Origin: a virus
Strand: one strand, 5' to 3'
IMG/VR virus record: IMGVR_UViG_3300021363_000022
Coordinates: 1-22,107 of that record
Length of the DNA: 22,107 bases
The notes under the pieces are model-generated. The model searched no databases. It saw nothing but the letters and a program-made list of their open reading frames with translations, and was not told the origin of the DNA. Shown one piece after another: positions 1 to 7,732 of the stretch (positions are counted from its first letter, which is position 1; the number at the start of each line of letters is the position of its first letter). Made by a program: the position numbers and the translations under genes.

Positions 1-963
1 GGAGCCGACGTCTGCCCACTACCCGACGACCTCGACGTATCAGCAGCCGACCCAATAGACCCTGTTACCTGCAGCCCTCCAAGCGGAACGCCAGTCACAT
101 CCGTCAACGGCCAAACCGGTGTAGTAGTACTCACCGCAGCTGATGTCGGGGCGGCCGACGACCTGCTAGTAGTCCACCTAGCCGGACCCGAAACAATCAC
201 CGGACCCAAAACCCTTTCAGCAGCTACAGCTTTCGGGAACACCGTCGCACTCATCAACACCGCAACATGGACGCTTCCCAACGCCACCACCAGCGCGATC
301 GTCATCAACCGGTCCGCGACCGTAGACCCCAACACCAGCAGCGACCTAGCCCAATTCAACTACAAAGCCATCCGCGCCGGATGGTTCAACGAATGGGGCG
401 GTCCACGCGTCCGCGTCCCCACCCTCGCCAACCTCGGCTACTCAGACGTAGCCCTGAAGCTGTTTGAGCAAGACGCGGGCGGCGCGGATGGTCTGCAAGT
501 CTTCGCACCAACCGACGGTGCAACACCATCCGTTCGCACACGCGGCGGTGTCCTGTACGCAAACAACATCCTCGAATCGGCGTGGACACCAGTAGTCGTC
601 AACAGCCCACAAACGGCATCAAAATACACGTCACAAGTAGACGGAACGGCAGGCTACAACTCACTACAAGTGCGCATCACCAACGGCGGAAAAACAGCCG
701 AATACCGTGGACGACTCAACTCCGTGATAACCGGGGGTGTCACCGATGAAATCTTTGCCACCACACCACCCACCTCAATAGCCCTAGGGACACTCGGCAA
801 CGTGTCATCCGTGCCGCTACGCAACCGTGGCTTCATGGCCCAAGGGTCCGGCGGCGGCATCCGCATCAACGTATCCACCACAGGGGCCATGCAACTGATA
901 GGAACAGCGAACACTCAACCATTCATCAACTTCGACGACTGCTCATATTCACTGGAGCTATAG
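1..963 (+). CDS. Tail fibre / minor tail protein, 3' part (5' end outside window)
   Basis: The reading frame is open from base 1 to a TAG at 961-963, giving the last 320 residues of a larger protein. Near the start of the fragment is the motif VTSVNGQTGVVVLTAADVGA, the short repeat found in many tail fibre and minor tail proteins, followed by a beta-rich Gly/Thr/Asn/Ala stretch typical of trimeric fibres. This suggests a host-contact fibre at the tail tip. The gene runs opposite to all other virion genes here and converges on the packaging/head operon. Its codons end overwhelmingly in A or C. An M in frame at 670 could mimic a start, but the frame continues upstream without a stop, so it is treated as internal. 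Fibre role is inferred from the repeat motif and composition; receptor specificity cannot be read. Confidence 0.75.
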   Translation, partial: GADVCPLPDDLDVSAADPIDPVTCSPPSGTPVTSVNGQTGVVVLTAADVGAADDLLVVHLAGPETITGPKTLSAATAFGNTVALINTATWTLPNATTSAIVINRSATVDPNTSSDLAQFNYKAIRAGWFNEWGGPRVRVPTLANLGYSDVALKLFEQDAGGADGLQVFAPTDGATPSVRTRGGVLYANNILESAWTPVVVNSPQTASKYTSQVDGTAGYNSLQVRITNGGKTAEYRGRLNSVITGGVTDEIFATTPPTSIALGTLGNVSSVPLRNRGFMAQGSGGGIRINVSTTGAMQLIGTANTQPFINFDDCSYSLEL

Positions 964-968
964 AAAAA

Positions 969-997
969 GGGACGCCCCCCACGACAAGAGGCGCCCC
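969..997 (-). terminator. Intrinsic terminator of the packaging/head operon
   Basis: On the minus strand GGGGCGCC (997-990) pairs with GGCGTCCC (976-969), with one G-T wobble and a 13-nt loop, followed directly by TTTTT (968-964). It lies 16 nt after the last gene of the minus-strand operon and just after the stop codon of the converging tail fibre gene. The U-run is present only for minus-strand RNA. Confidence 0.7.
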
Positions 998-1012
998 AAC
1001 AAACACTGCACA

Positions 1013-1231
1013 TCAAACAGCAGGCTCTATCATAATCGAACCCGGGTTGCCGTCCTTCACCCAGATCTCCGCTTCCCGCTGAGAATCGAAAACTTTAGGA
1101 TCACCGCCAGCTGAAGGAATCCACTTCGCCACATATTTAGTACGACGAGGAGAAGCTATCCTCTGCTGACCATCCGGCCCAACCACTGTTTGGGCTCTCG
1201 CCCTCGCACCCCCACAAGACCCACAAGCCAT
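1013..1231 (-). CDS. Small CxxC protein of the actinophage head region (DUF7196-like)
   Basis: A 72-residue protein opening with MACGSCGG, a CxxC motif, followed by a basic linker and a short domain resembling many actinophage miniproteins next to head genes: an aromatic beta strand (YVAKWIP), then a DSQREAEIW helix and a Gly-Asn-Pro turn. The family match is by eye. The start is ATG at 1231, which overlaps the protease stop (TGATG). A GTG at 1234 is also possible, since a GAGGG at 1245-1241 serves either at 9 or 6 nt. It is the last gene before the operon terminator. The two cysteines could bind a metal, but no function is established. Confidence 0.7.
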   Translation of the reverse strand: MACGSCGGARARAQTVVGPDGQQRIASPRRTKYVAKWIPSAGGDPKVFDSQREAEIWVKDGNPGSIMIEPAV

Positions 1232-2121
1232 CACACACCACCCTCATATAGGGCCGTCTCGCGGCGCAAAGCACGAACAGCGACAGCGAACCTGTCAGAC
1301 AACATCGCAGACATTTCTTCACGCTCAAACGGCGAAACAATCGACGGATCGTCGAAGTCTTTAGCCATACGCCGATAGAGGGCGCTCACACGGCGCCTAA
1401 TCGTTTCCTTATCCGAATCCGGTATGTCAGCTGCACCAACACCCCGACCGCCCGCAACAGCGAATATGCCGCGTGGAACAGCGCGAAGCTCACCATCAAC
1501 CACATCAGCGAAAGGAAGTTTGTATGCGCCCTTCGTGGAAGGGTCGGCGTCTTCATCCTGATACAAAAACGCGCGCCGGAACCTGTTGACGTCCAAATCG
1601 TCCCCACCTGCCCAATTAAACACCCTTTGCACAGCAGCGGTCGAATCCCACTCCCGTTCGCGATCAGCAAACGGCAACGACACATCACCCACCACCCGGA
1701 ACTGGAAAGCCATCAACTCAGGCTCAGCCTCTACATGGGGAATGTTGATTGATTTGATTTCAGCGTCTTCAAAAGCGGGGATATCAACGATTGTTGCGGC
1801 CATAAGTTTGCCGGTGACAGGCTCAATGTCAGCAGATATATGCCGAACAAAGCCATTCTCAATCTTGCGAATAACGTCCGCCGTTGCCGAATCAAATACA
1901 TCAAAACGGCCTTCACCCCAAAGATTGCCACTATCAACCCAGACGCGGTCGATAGATCCAATGGAAATTGCTCCAGCATGACCCCCCCAATCCGCCGGGG
2001 CATATCGCAAGGGGAGCGGCAGTGGCCTCACCTTAGGAGTTGACCCCATGGCTATTTTGCGACCTACAGCGTCCGGCTTGTTGAGGGGCGCTATAAGCGC
2101 TCGCCAATGCACCTCAGTCAT
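1231..2121 (-). CDS. Capsid maturation (prohead) protease
   Basis: A 296-residue protein placed after portal and MuF, where the maturation protease normally lies. The N-terminal half carries GGHAGAISIGSI (His48) and, about 48 residues on, RHISADIE (Ser96), an arrangement that fits the His/Ser catalytic pair of phage prohead proteases. The second half (about 155-270) is a charged alpha/beta region with an AYKLPF stretch and an RRRVSALYRRMAKDF helix, seen in actinophage proteases of this size. Its role would be cleavage of scaffold and capsid during head maturation. The start is ATG at 2121, preceded by GGAG six nt upstream and overlapping the MuF stop by 8 bases; the longer TTG start at 2133 would consume that SD. 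Neither scaffold nor capsid gene is nearby. Confidence 0.75.
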   Translation of the reverse strand: MTEVHWRALIAPLNKPDAVGRKIAMGSTPKVRPLPLPLRYAPADWGGHAGAISIGSIDRVWVDSGNLWGEGRFDVFDSATADVIRKIENGFVRHISADIEPVTGKLMAATIVDIPAFEDAEIKSINIPHVEAEPELMAFQFRVVGDVSLPFADREREWDSTAAVQRVFNWAGGDDLDVNRFRRAFLYQDEDADPSTKGAYKLPFADVVDGELRAVPRGIFAVAGGRGVGAADIPDSDKETIRRRVSALYRRMAKDFDDPSIVSPFEREEMSAMLSDRFAVAVRALRRETALYEGGV

Positions 2122-2800
2122 TTCGCACTCCAAATCTAAAACTCAAACGGCACCGACAATTTACAGTTTCGTTAACCGGGCCGAATGGGTCATGTGGGTA
2201 CCGCAACGGAAAACCCCCCACATTAAACACATCGTTCACCGATACGGTTGTGTTATCAACCAAAGCGTGTGTTAGACGTGTTTTCTCATCTTCCCGTGCA
2301 ATCCATGTCTTAACCACAGATTTCGTTCCGCCATCAGAGAACCACCGAGCGGCCGAAAACAGCCCACCGTTCACCGCAGTAGCTCCCCCATTCGCCGCCA
2401 TCACACCCAGCATGGGCAGCCAAAGAGGATTAACAGCAGACAAAAGGACCTCAGCTGCCACACCAGCCGCGATACCCTCAAAGATCAAAGACTGCGTTCT
2501 AACCGGAATATGCTGCGACTCGACAATGGGCGACAAATCCTGCCCCACAAACGTTGCAGCAGCATCCGCAATAAACCGCTCAGACGTAACACGAGCTTCT
2601 TGCATAGTCTGCAAAAACACTTGACTAATCGCAGGAACAATCAGCACAGCCACCAACCGGTTCCACTCATCCGAAGGCCACACCAACCAATCCGGATTCT
2701 CAGGATCAGCAAACACCGTGTCCTTAATGCGCTTCAAAAACTTCCGAAACGCCTCAAGGACCGCAGCGAAAACGGTCGCTTCAGCCTCGTCAATTTCCAC
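2114..2800 (-). CDS. MuF-like minor head protein
   Basis: A 228-residue protein directly after the portal gene, starting at a GTG that overlaps the portal stop by 11 bases. The C-terminal part shows the MuF signature: a VNDVFNVGGFPLRYPHDP segment followed by NETVNCRCRL, the conserved NCRC end. The N-terminal 130 residues are mainly helical, with a hydrophobic stretch around 100-140 (IAAGVAAEVLLSAVNPLWLP). MuF proteins are minor head components associated with the portal, sometimes ejected with DNA or acting as carriers of toxin domains; no extra toxin domain follows here. The gene ends within the first codons of the protease. Confidence 0.8.
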   Translation of the reverse strand: MEIDEAEATVFAAVLEAFRKFLKRIKDTVFADPENPDWLVWPSDEWNRLVAVLIVPAISQVFLQTMQEARVTSERFIADAAATFVGQDLSPIVESQHIPVRTQSLIFEGIAAGVAAEVLLSAVNPLWLPMLGVMAANGGATAVNGGLFSAARWFSDGGTKSVVKTWIAREDEKTRLTHALVDNTTVSVNDVFNVGGFPLRYPHDPFGPVNETVNCRCRLSFRFGVRND

Positions 2801-4436
2801 GGCCCACCCAAGCCCTCAAACCATCCGCGCTATAACGCTTACGCCCACCAAAAATATCGCCCACATAGTCAACGACACTGCTAAACAACACAGGATCAAC
2901 AGAGCCTTCATACTTTGGCTTCACTCTCTTCACAGACTCTTCCAACACAGACGCATCAGCGGCGAAAGACACATGCCGTTCCAAAGCATCCACCGCCTCA
3001 AGCTGCGACCGGTTACTGCGCCCACTATGCGTGGCAAGCCACTGACCTGCCGTATACACCAGGTCGCGGGCCAAAAGATCAGCTATAGCGAACTGAGCAG
3101 GATCTTGGCTACGGTCCAACTGTGCGGGAACGGTGCGCTCAGAATCAACGCGAACAGGATCAATAACATCGTCACGTTCCATACCACCAATGTCGTCCCC
3201 ACCATCCACATGCTCATAGCCTGCTGCCTCGCGGACCTCATTCAAGCTGATGACGCCAGCTGCACGCAGCTCAATTGCCTCAGGTGTCCGGTCCGGCCTA
3301 GACACCAGATCCGTGAAGTCCGGCTGAACCACAAACTCTGCACCCATCACAGGCTTAACCACACGTTCCGTCAACGCATCACAAATCGTCTGCGCCAAAG
3401 GGGAAATGTCGAACTTCAAGTCCTCCTCCGACAGCTGCCAACCCGTCCAGTGGTTTACCTTTCCGATACCGGTGACCATCTCTGTCGGCAACGGTTGGCC
3501 AGTCGCATAACGGCGAATTTCAGTGTCACGAAGATCTGCAGCATTCTCATCCAACTCAGACCAAAATCTGATCGGGTCTCTAATTTTGTCGATAACATCT
3601 CCAGATCCCCAGACGATGGTGGGGGAATGCTGGGCTGCGCTGTTCGGGTCACGTTTCGCGGCTGCCATGGCCATATGGAGATCTTTTTTGAACTGGTCTT
3701 CTGCGGTAACATTGTCGCCGGCTGCGGTGGGGGTGGGGAGGTTCAACTCCAACGGGAGGAACCACACACCTGCACCAACAATGCGAGAGACCGCAGCGGT
3801 GCGGATACTGGCATCCAAGTTCATGATCTTGTCGAGCGAGGAAATACCACCACGGGTGGGTGAGTCGGCTTCCCAAAACTTGTGGGGGTGGGGCTGCCAT
3901 AGGCGGAAGTTGTAGATGTCTTGGACGTCGTAGGTGGCGTCAACGCCTGTAATGGGGTGTGTGAACCGCAACGTTTTGCGGTTGAAGTTCACTTGATCTG
4001 CGGGAACAATCAACCATTCGTCTTTACCATCATCGCCTTTAACTACAAACGTATATGTTTCGCCAGCAATGGTTAAATGCTGTGCATATCGTGCTAGTGC
4101 TGACGAATGGTAACAGATGCCACCGAACAGTGTTTCGAGCATAGCAAGGGAACGATCATCGGTCATCAGCTCATTACCGTCAGGAGTAACCCGAGCGATC
4201 TGCAACCTGACCTTCGACAACGCAGAAGACCGATACGACACAACAAGCCGCATCTCCGGCACAACATCGTAAAACTCCCACGCCTTCTGCTGCCACGAAT
4301 TACCGCCACCAGCAACCTGGGCCAACGGAGAAGACAGCGAAGCGGAAGCCAAAGAAATGGATGCATACTGCGAACCTGAAGAGTGCACACGCGGAGGTTT
4401 TGGTTTCTTCTTCCGCAACGCATCCATAAAAGCCAT
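2790..4436 (-). CDS. Portal protein
   Basis: A 548-residue protein forming the ring through which DNA enters and leaves the head. Identification rests on size, position between terminase and MuF, and actinophage portal features: a basic N-terminus (ALRKKKPKPP), VVSYRSSALSKVRLQIARV near 65-85, the WLIVPADQVNF and TYDVQDIYNFRLWQPHP segments, and the late ELRAAGVISLNEVREAAGY helix found in portal C-termini. The start is ATG 4436 with AAAAGGGG five nt upstream; the GTG at 4442 lies inside that SD. Oddly, the codon-ending style changes within the gene: bases about 3590-4090 use mostly A/C-ending codons on the coding strand, while both flanks use T/G-ending codons, suggesting intragenic recombination. 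Confidence 0.8.
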   Translation of the reverse strand: MAFMDALRKKKPKPPRVHSSGSQYASISLASASLSSPLAQVAGGGNSWQQKAWEFYDVVPEMRLVVSYRSSALSKVRLQIARVTPDGNELMTDDRSLAMLETLFGGICYHSSALARYAQHLTIAGETYTFVVKGDDGKDEWLIVPADQVNFNRKTLRFTHPITGVDATYDVQDIYNFRLWQPHPHKFWEADSPTRGGISSLDKIMNLDASIRTAAVSRIVGAGVWFLPLELNLPTPTAAGDNVTAEDQFKKDLHMAMAAAKRDPNSAAQHSPTIVWGSGDVIDKIRDPIRFWSELDENAADLRDTEIRRYATGQPLPTEMVTGIGKVNHWTGWQLSEEDLKFDISPLAQTICDALTERVVKPVMGAEFVVQPDFTDLVSRPDRTPEAIELRAAGVISLNEVREAAGYEHVDGGDDIGGMERDDVIDPVRVDSERTVPAQLDRSQDPAQFAIADLLARDLVYTAGQWLATHSGRSNRSQLEAVDALERHVSFAADASVLEESVKRVKPKYEGSVDPVLFSSVVDYVGDIFGGRKRYSADGLRAWVGRGN

Positions 4437-4485
4437 GTGCACCCCTTTTAGTTAGCTACGAGTACTGTACCGCCCACATGTGTAT

Positions 4486-4812
4486 CTAGTCACCAGCCCA
4501 TTCACGGCGCCCACTATCAAGCCACTGCGACACAAGGCCCGTGACCTCAGAAGCCAGCAAGATCATCGTGCAAATAACAAACCATGCGGTATCACCATAA
4601 AAATATCCGGGCACCACAACCACGGGCGCAACCCACACCGACGCGCACCACTGGCATGTCACCAACTTCGTGAACCAGCGCTGCAACCTCGGATATTTAC
4701 CGAAGTTGTTTACCCGCCTCAACCAAAAACCGTCCGTCAACGCATCCAAAGTGACTAGCCTCGTCCCGCGCATCACCGAGAAAACGACCAATAACCCAAT
4801 ACCAAACGACAT
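4486..4812 (-). CDS. DUF1360-like integral membrane protein
   Basis: A 108-residue hydrophobic protein. Residues 3-15 form a first membrane segment, a loop carries the RGTRLVTLDALTDGF stretch, then VTCQWCASVWVA (Cys53, Cys56) leads into a segment at 58-72 and another at 76-95. The CxxC-(x)-SVW arrangement before a membrane helix is the hallmark of DUF1360 proteins, often seen in actinophages near terminase and head genes. Function is unknown; a holin-like role is possible because no classical holin lies beside the lysin candidate. The start is ATG 4812 with AAAGGGG seven nt upstream; the longer ATG at 4833 has no SD. It sits between large terminase and portal. Confidence 0.65.
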   Translation of the reverse strand: MSFGIGLLVVFSVMRGTRLVTLDALTDGFWLRRVNNFGKYPRLQRWFTKLVTCQWCASVWVAPVVVVPGYFYGDTAWFVICTMILLASEVTGLVSQWLDSGRREWAGD

Positions 4813-4837
4813 GACGACCCCTTTGACCTGCATAAAC

Positions 4838-4859
4838 GCCCTCAGCTTGCCTGAGAGGC
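4838..4859 (-). terminator. Intercistronic hairpin after large terminase (weak terminator or processing site)
   Basis: On the minus strand GCC-T-CTCAG and CTGAG-GGC can pair, eight base pairs with one bulge around a 5-nt loop, followed by GTTTAT. It lies between the large terminase stop and the DUF1360-like gene. The U-run is poor, so it may reduce rather than stop transcription, or shape the mRNA. Confidence 0.35.
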
Positions 4860-4870
4860 GATGAAACGGC

Positions 4871-6265
4871 CTACCCTATGGGAAGGGAAGGCAAATCTGG
4901 CAAACCAACCGATGTGCTGATCCGTGAAGACCTCGTTTGAGGCGCCAAAAACCGAACCGCATGGACCATCGCATCAATACGGTTAGGAGACCACCCACAG
5001 CCCGGCTCCCACTGCACCATCTCGTCTTCCAGCTCAGGCAGAGGCCGGGCATGGGAAATACGTTTCATCCCAGCGGCGGTTTGTTCATACAGCGCCACCA
5101 CTGGGTGCGCGCGGTCCGCTTTGGACTGCTTGGTAGGGGAAGGTTTGAGCAGGGGCACCATTTGGTCGACCCGACCAGCATTCGCCATAGACTCCCAAGC
5201 GCTCTTAATGCCGTGCGCAATGTTGTCACCCCCATACGCTGCTTCGTACACGATTGTCCCCGCACCTGCACGCGATGCTGCAAGACACACCTGTTCGTAT
5301 CTGTGTTGTGGAGCACCACCGCATGTGTCATCAGCGAGTATGTGAATCACCCCGGCCCTATCGACTGCCGCTGTGACGATCCCTGTCGCATCGCCATCCG
5401 CTGAACCCGATGGGTCAACGGAAACGATGGTGCGCATAAGTGCAGGTAGTGGCGTGGTTGATTGCACGGCTTCGATAAGGTCCCGGTTCCACAAAGCGAA
5501 CTCGGCGTCCATAAGCAGCTCGCCGTACAGCTCTTGCCGACCAATCCGGGTACCTTCATACCGTCGACGTAGCTCATCCAATGCTGCCGGGGAAAGGTTC
5601 GCCGCATTATCGAAGGTTGAGCCCCGCACCACGACTACAGATCCATCGTCACGGTCCACAAGTTCCTTGATAAGAGGTGTAGGTCTAGGTGTGGTGGTGA
5701 CCAGTAGTTCGGGGTGCTCACCGATACGCAACGCGGGAAGCAAAGCTTCATACCACAGTTCTTGGGCCTTCTGAAAAGCGGCCAGCTCATCCAACCAAGC
5801 CCACGACAAGTTAGCGCCACGAATACGGTCCGGTTTGTCTGCGCTGTAGCCGATGATCTCTGACTTATTAGGGAGGTATACGTGCAGGTCAGACTTGTTG
5901 TATCTGTACTCAAGCGTCGACTTCTCGATCTTGTAAAACTGGCCCGTTAACACCTTCTCGATGGCCGCCATGGGAACGTCTTTTGTGTCCCTCCACACGG
6001 GGGCGACAACAGCACCCGACGTACCAGGTCCCGAGATGGCTTTATGGCATGCCCACTCCGCACCACCCCGAGTCTTACCGAACCCACGACCAGCCAAAAC
6101 CAGCCAAATAGACCAAGCGACACCCGTGGGCGGCAACTGATTAGGCCGGGCTAGCTTCACCCAACGATGCCAACCGTCCTGTTCCATCGCAGCTTTAGCG
6201 CGCCTCGCCTCCAGCAACTGTTCAATGAGGAACGCGCGCTTCTCCAACTCGGAGCGGCTAGGCAT
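4871..6265 (-). CDS. terL: Terminase large subunit
   Basis: A 464-residue DNA-packaging motor with both domains intact. The ATPase has Walker A GRGFGKT at 59-65, Walker B LSWAWLDE with Asp159/Glu160, and the TTTPRP coupling motif at 190-195. The nuclease has VSVDPSGSADGD (Asp284), the IVYEAAYGGDN segment (Glu341) and RIDAMVHAVRF with Asp431, a complete RNase H-like acidic set. It forms the motor at the portal and cuts concatemeric DNA. The ATG at 6265 overlaps the small subunit gene by 8 bases. The packaging mode (cos or headful) cannot be read; I saw no obvious cos site nearby. Confidence 0.95.
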   Translation of the reverse strand: MPSRSELEKRAFLIEQLLEARRAKAAMEQDGWHRWVKLARPNQLPPTGVAWSIWLVLAGRGFGKTRGGAEWACHKAISGPGTSGAVVAPVWRDTKDVPMAAIEKVLTGQFYKIEKSTLEYRYNKSDLHVYLPNKSEIIGYSADKPDRIRGANLSWAWLDELAAFQKAQELWYEALLPALRIGEHPELLVTTTPRPTPLIKELVDRDDGSVVVVRGSTFDNAANLSPAALDELRRRYEGTRIGRQELYGELLMDAEFALWNRDLIEAVQSTTPLPALMRTIVSVDPSGSADGDATGIVTAAVDRAGVIHILADDTCGGAPQHRYEQVCLAASRAGAGTIVYEAAYGGDNIAHGIKSAWESMANAGRVDQMVPLLKPSPTKQSKADRAHPVVALYEQTAAGMKRISHARPLPELEDEMVQWEPGCGWSPNRIDAMVHAVRFLAPQTRSSRISTSVGLPDLPSLPIG

Positions 6266-6737
6266 CTATCTGCTTCACTTCTTCAGCCTCAACGTCAATG
6301 ACGTTGACCAGTTCAGACTTGATTTTCAGCAGCTCGGCCTCAAGCGCATCGTTGGTGATGGTGTGCTGCACCTTCACAGCCGCGTTGATGCCCTTAATTT
6401 TGATGAGGGAGTCCAGATACCGGTGAGCACCGTTTAGGGCCTCTATGGACGTCCTAGGCTTCTTAGACTCGTTGTCGTCAGCCAACCTCATATACCGCTC
6501 AAGGACACCCTCGATGTACTCGAGTTCTTCAACCCGATACATGTCATCAATGGTCACACCCTCGGGGAGGTCTTGGCCTTGGTTGTATTCGTATACGTGG
6601 GTGAGGGCGCGCTTGTACGCATCATGCGCAGCCTGCCTGGTGATGCCTAGGGCTCCGGCGATTTTGGCGAACGACCAGCGTTTTTGTCTACGGAGTTCGT
6701 AGATTTCTGACTGGTGTTCGGTGATTTCTCTCCCCAT
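6258..6737 (-). CDS. terS: Terminase small subunit
   Basis: A 159-residue protein upstream of and overlapping the large terminase. Residues about 10-40 form a helix-turn-helix (WSFAKIAGALGITRQAAHDAYKRAL) as expected for the DNA-recognition domain, followed by a long helical region and an acidic C-terminal tail (VDVEAEEVKQIDA) that would contact the large subunit. It recognises phage DNA to start packaging. The ATG at 6737 has no clear SD in front, but a promoter-like pair ends 7 nt upstream, so the message may be leaderless. It is the first gene of the leftward packaging/head operon. Confidence 0.8.
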   Translation of the reverse strand: MGREITEHQSEIYELRRQKRWSFAKIAGALGITRQAAHDAYKRALTHVYEYNQGQDLPEGVTIDDMYRVEELEYIEGVLERYMRLADDNESKKPRTSIEALNGAHRYLDSLIKIKGINAAVKVQHTITNDALEAELLKIKSELVNVIDVEAEEVKQIDA

Positions 6738-6744
6738 GTCCGAA

Positions 6745-6773
6745 ATTGTGTCAAGGTTTCGTCAAAGTGGCAA
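6745..6773 (-). promoter_or_regulatory. Candidate promoter of the packaging/head operon
   Basis: On the minus strand, TTGCCA (6773-6768) is followed after exactly 17 nt by CACAAT (6750-6745). The small terminase ATG begins 8 nt beyond the -10 box, so transcription would start at or next to the A of the start codon, giving a leaderless message. That agrees with the lack of an SD. Leaderless transcripts are common in Actinobacteria. The -35 hexamer is the same as that of the leftward promoter at 9211-9239. Confidence 0.5.
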
Positions 6774-6816
6774 CTGTTGAGTGTATTGTGTGGGTTAAAC
6801 GTGTTGGGGGTGTTGT

Positions 6817-7608
6817 ATGGCTGGTTGGTCTTTGGCTCCGAATGTGGCGCAGGTCAATAGGGATGTGCGGTCTTCTGGGTTTTTGTCTGATTTGGGAACG
6901 ATTGGGGATACTCGCCATTTGGAGGGTGCGGGTGATCATACGCCGTATTCGACTCATGTTGGGAAATACGGGTATCCCACGCAGGAGCAGGTGCATGCTC
7001 AGGATATTGGCGGGTCAGATTTTTATCTTGATTTGATTGAGACGTTTATTCGCCGGTCGTGGCGTCGTGGTGAGCTTGCTGGGTTGAAGTATTTTAATGC
7101 GCTGAATCGTCATTGGAATATTCAGTCGTGGGCGTCTTGGGAGATGGCTAAGGCTGGGACGTTGCAGTCTTCGTATTCTCCGGATCATCATGTGCATTTG
7201 TCGTTTGAGAATGGTGGTGTGGATGGTGATTTGGTTGCGCGGTTTGAGGTTTGGCTGAATAACGGGCAGTCGTTTGGTTCTGGTGTTGTTGGTGTTGGTG
7301 AGCTGGAGGATGAGATGGGTGTTTCGCAGGGTGTTGTTGCTGTTGGTGATGTGGCGACGGTGTTTGGTGTTCCTGAGGTGACGGATGATCGTTGGGTGAA
7401 GTTGACGTTTGCTTCAGATTTTGGGGCTGTGAAGCTTCGTGTGGCGATCCATTTTGGTTCTGGTTGGGATTTGCGGGAGTTGGTGGTGAAGGATACTGAT
7501 AATCGGGTGAATGCTGGTTTCAATTTGCCTAAGGGTGCGAATAAGGTGAGTGTTGTGCGGCAGGATGGGAAGACGGTTCCTGTGAGCTGGTTTGTGGAGT
7601 ACAAGTAA
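6817..7608 (+). CDS. Putative peptidoglycan hydrolase (endolysin), M15/LAS-like peptidase
   Basis: A 263-residue protein. The N-terminal 140 residues contain GDHTPYSTHVG (His41), VHAQDIGG (His60, Asp63) and SPDHHVHLSF (His127), a His/Asp/His spacing that resembles zinc D-Ala-D-Ala-type peptidases of the LAS group. A Gly/Val-rich linker (150-178) joins a beta-rich C-terminal domain (about 178-263) that looks more like a sandwich fold of phage tail proteins than known wall-binding repeats. The likely role is cleaving peptide crosslinks of the host wall at lysis; a virion-borne lysin is the alternative. The start ATG has GGGGG five nt upstream. It is a lone plus-strand gene ending at two hairpins, and its codons end strongly in T or G, unlike the plus-strand genes after 9.2 kb. 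Confidence 0.6.
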   Translation: MAGWSLAPNVAQVNRDVRSSGFLSDLGTIGDTRHLEGAGDHTPYSTHVGKYGYPTQEQVHAQDIGGSDFYLDLIETFIRRSWRRGELAGLKYFNALNRHWNIQSWASWEMAKAGTLQSSYSPDHHVHLSFENGGVDGDLVARFEVWLNNGQSFGSGVVGVGELEDEMGVSQGVVAVGDVATVFGVPEVTDDRWVKLTFASDFGAVKLRVAIHFGSGWDLRELVVKDTDNRVNAGFNLPKGANKVSVVRQDGKTVPVSWFVEYK

Positions 7609-7620
7609 CGGTGGCTTGTT

Positions 7621-7652
7621 GGCCTCTCACCTCTGCCGGTGGGGGGCCTTTT
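7621..7652 (+). terminator. Intrinsic terminator after the lysin gene
   Basis: GGCCTCTCACC (7621-7631) pairs with GGTGGGGGGCC (7638-7648), 11 base pairs including two G-T wobbles around a 6-nt loop, followed by TTTT. It lies 12 nt after the lysin stop codon. Confidence 0.75.
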
Positions 7653-7670
7653 CCGTGTGGTGGATGTGCG

Positions 7671-7704
7671 AAGGCCCCTGCCGTCTTCCCTCGGCAGGGG
7701 CCTT
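7671..7704. terminator. Perfect 13-bp hairpin between convergent genes
   Basis: AAGGCCCCTGCCG (7671-7683) and CGGCAGGGGCCTT (7692-7704) are perfect complements around an 8-nt loop. The hairpin lies between the rightward lysin gene and the leftward early operon ending at 7733, so it probably stops transcripts from either side. There is no long U-run on either strand, but the A/T ends supply short ones. Confidence 0.65.
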
Positions 7705-7732
7705 GTTCATGTGAGGTTACTCGTTTGTTCCG

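Noticed and set aside
2718-3863. Long plus-strand open frame (381 codons) opposite the portal gene
   Set aside because: It is antisense to a well-supported portal gene. The product is rich in His, Arg, Asn and Thr without a fold or motif, there is no SD, and its openness follows from the portal codon usage.
7609-7732. Plus-strand ORF across the lysin-early gap (7611-7931)
   Set aside because: It contains two terminator hairpins and then runs antisense to a supported gene; no SD is present.
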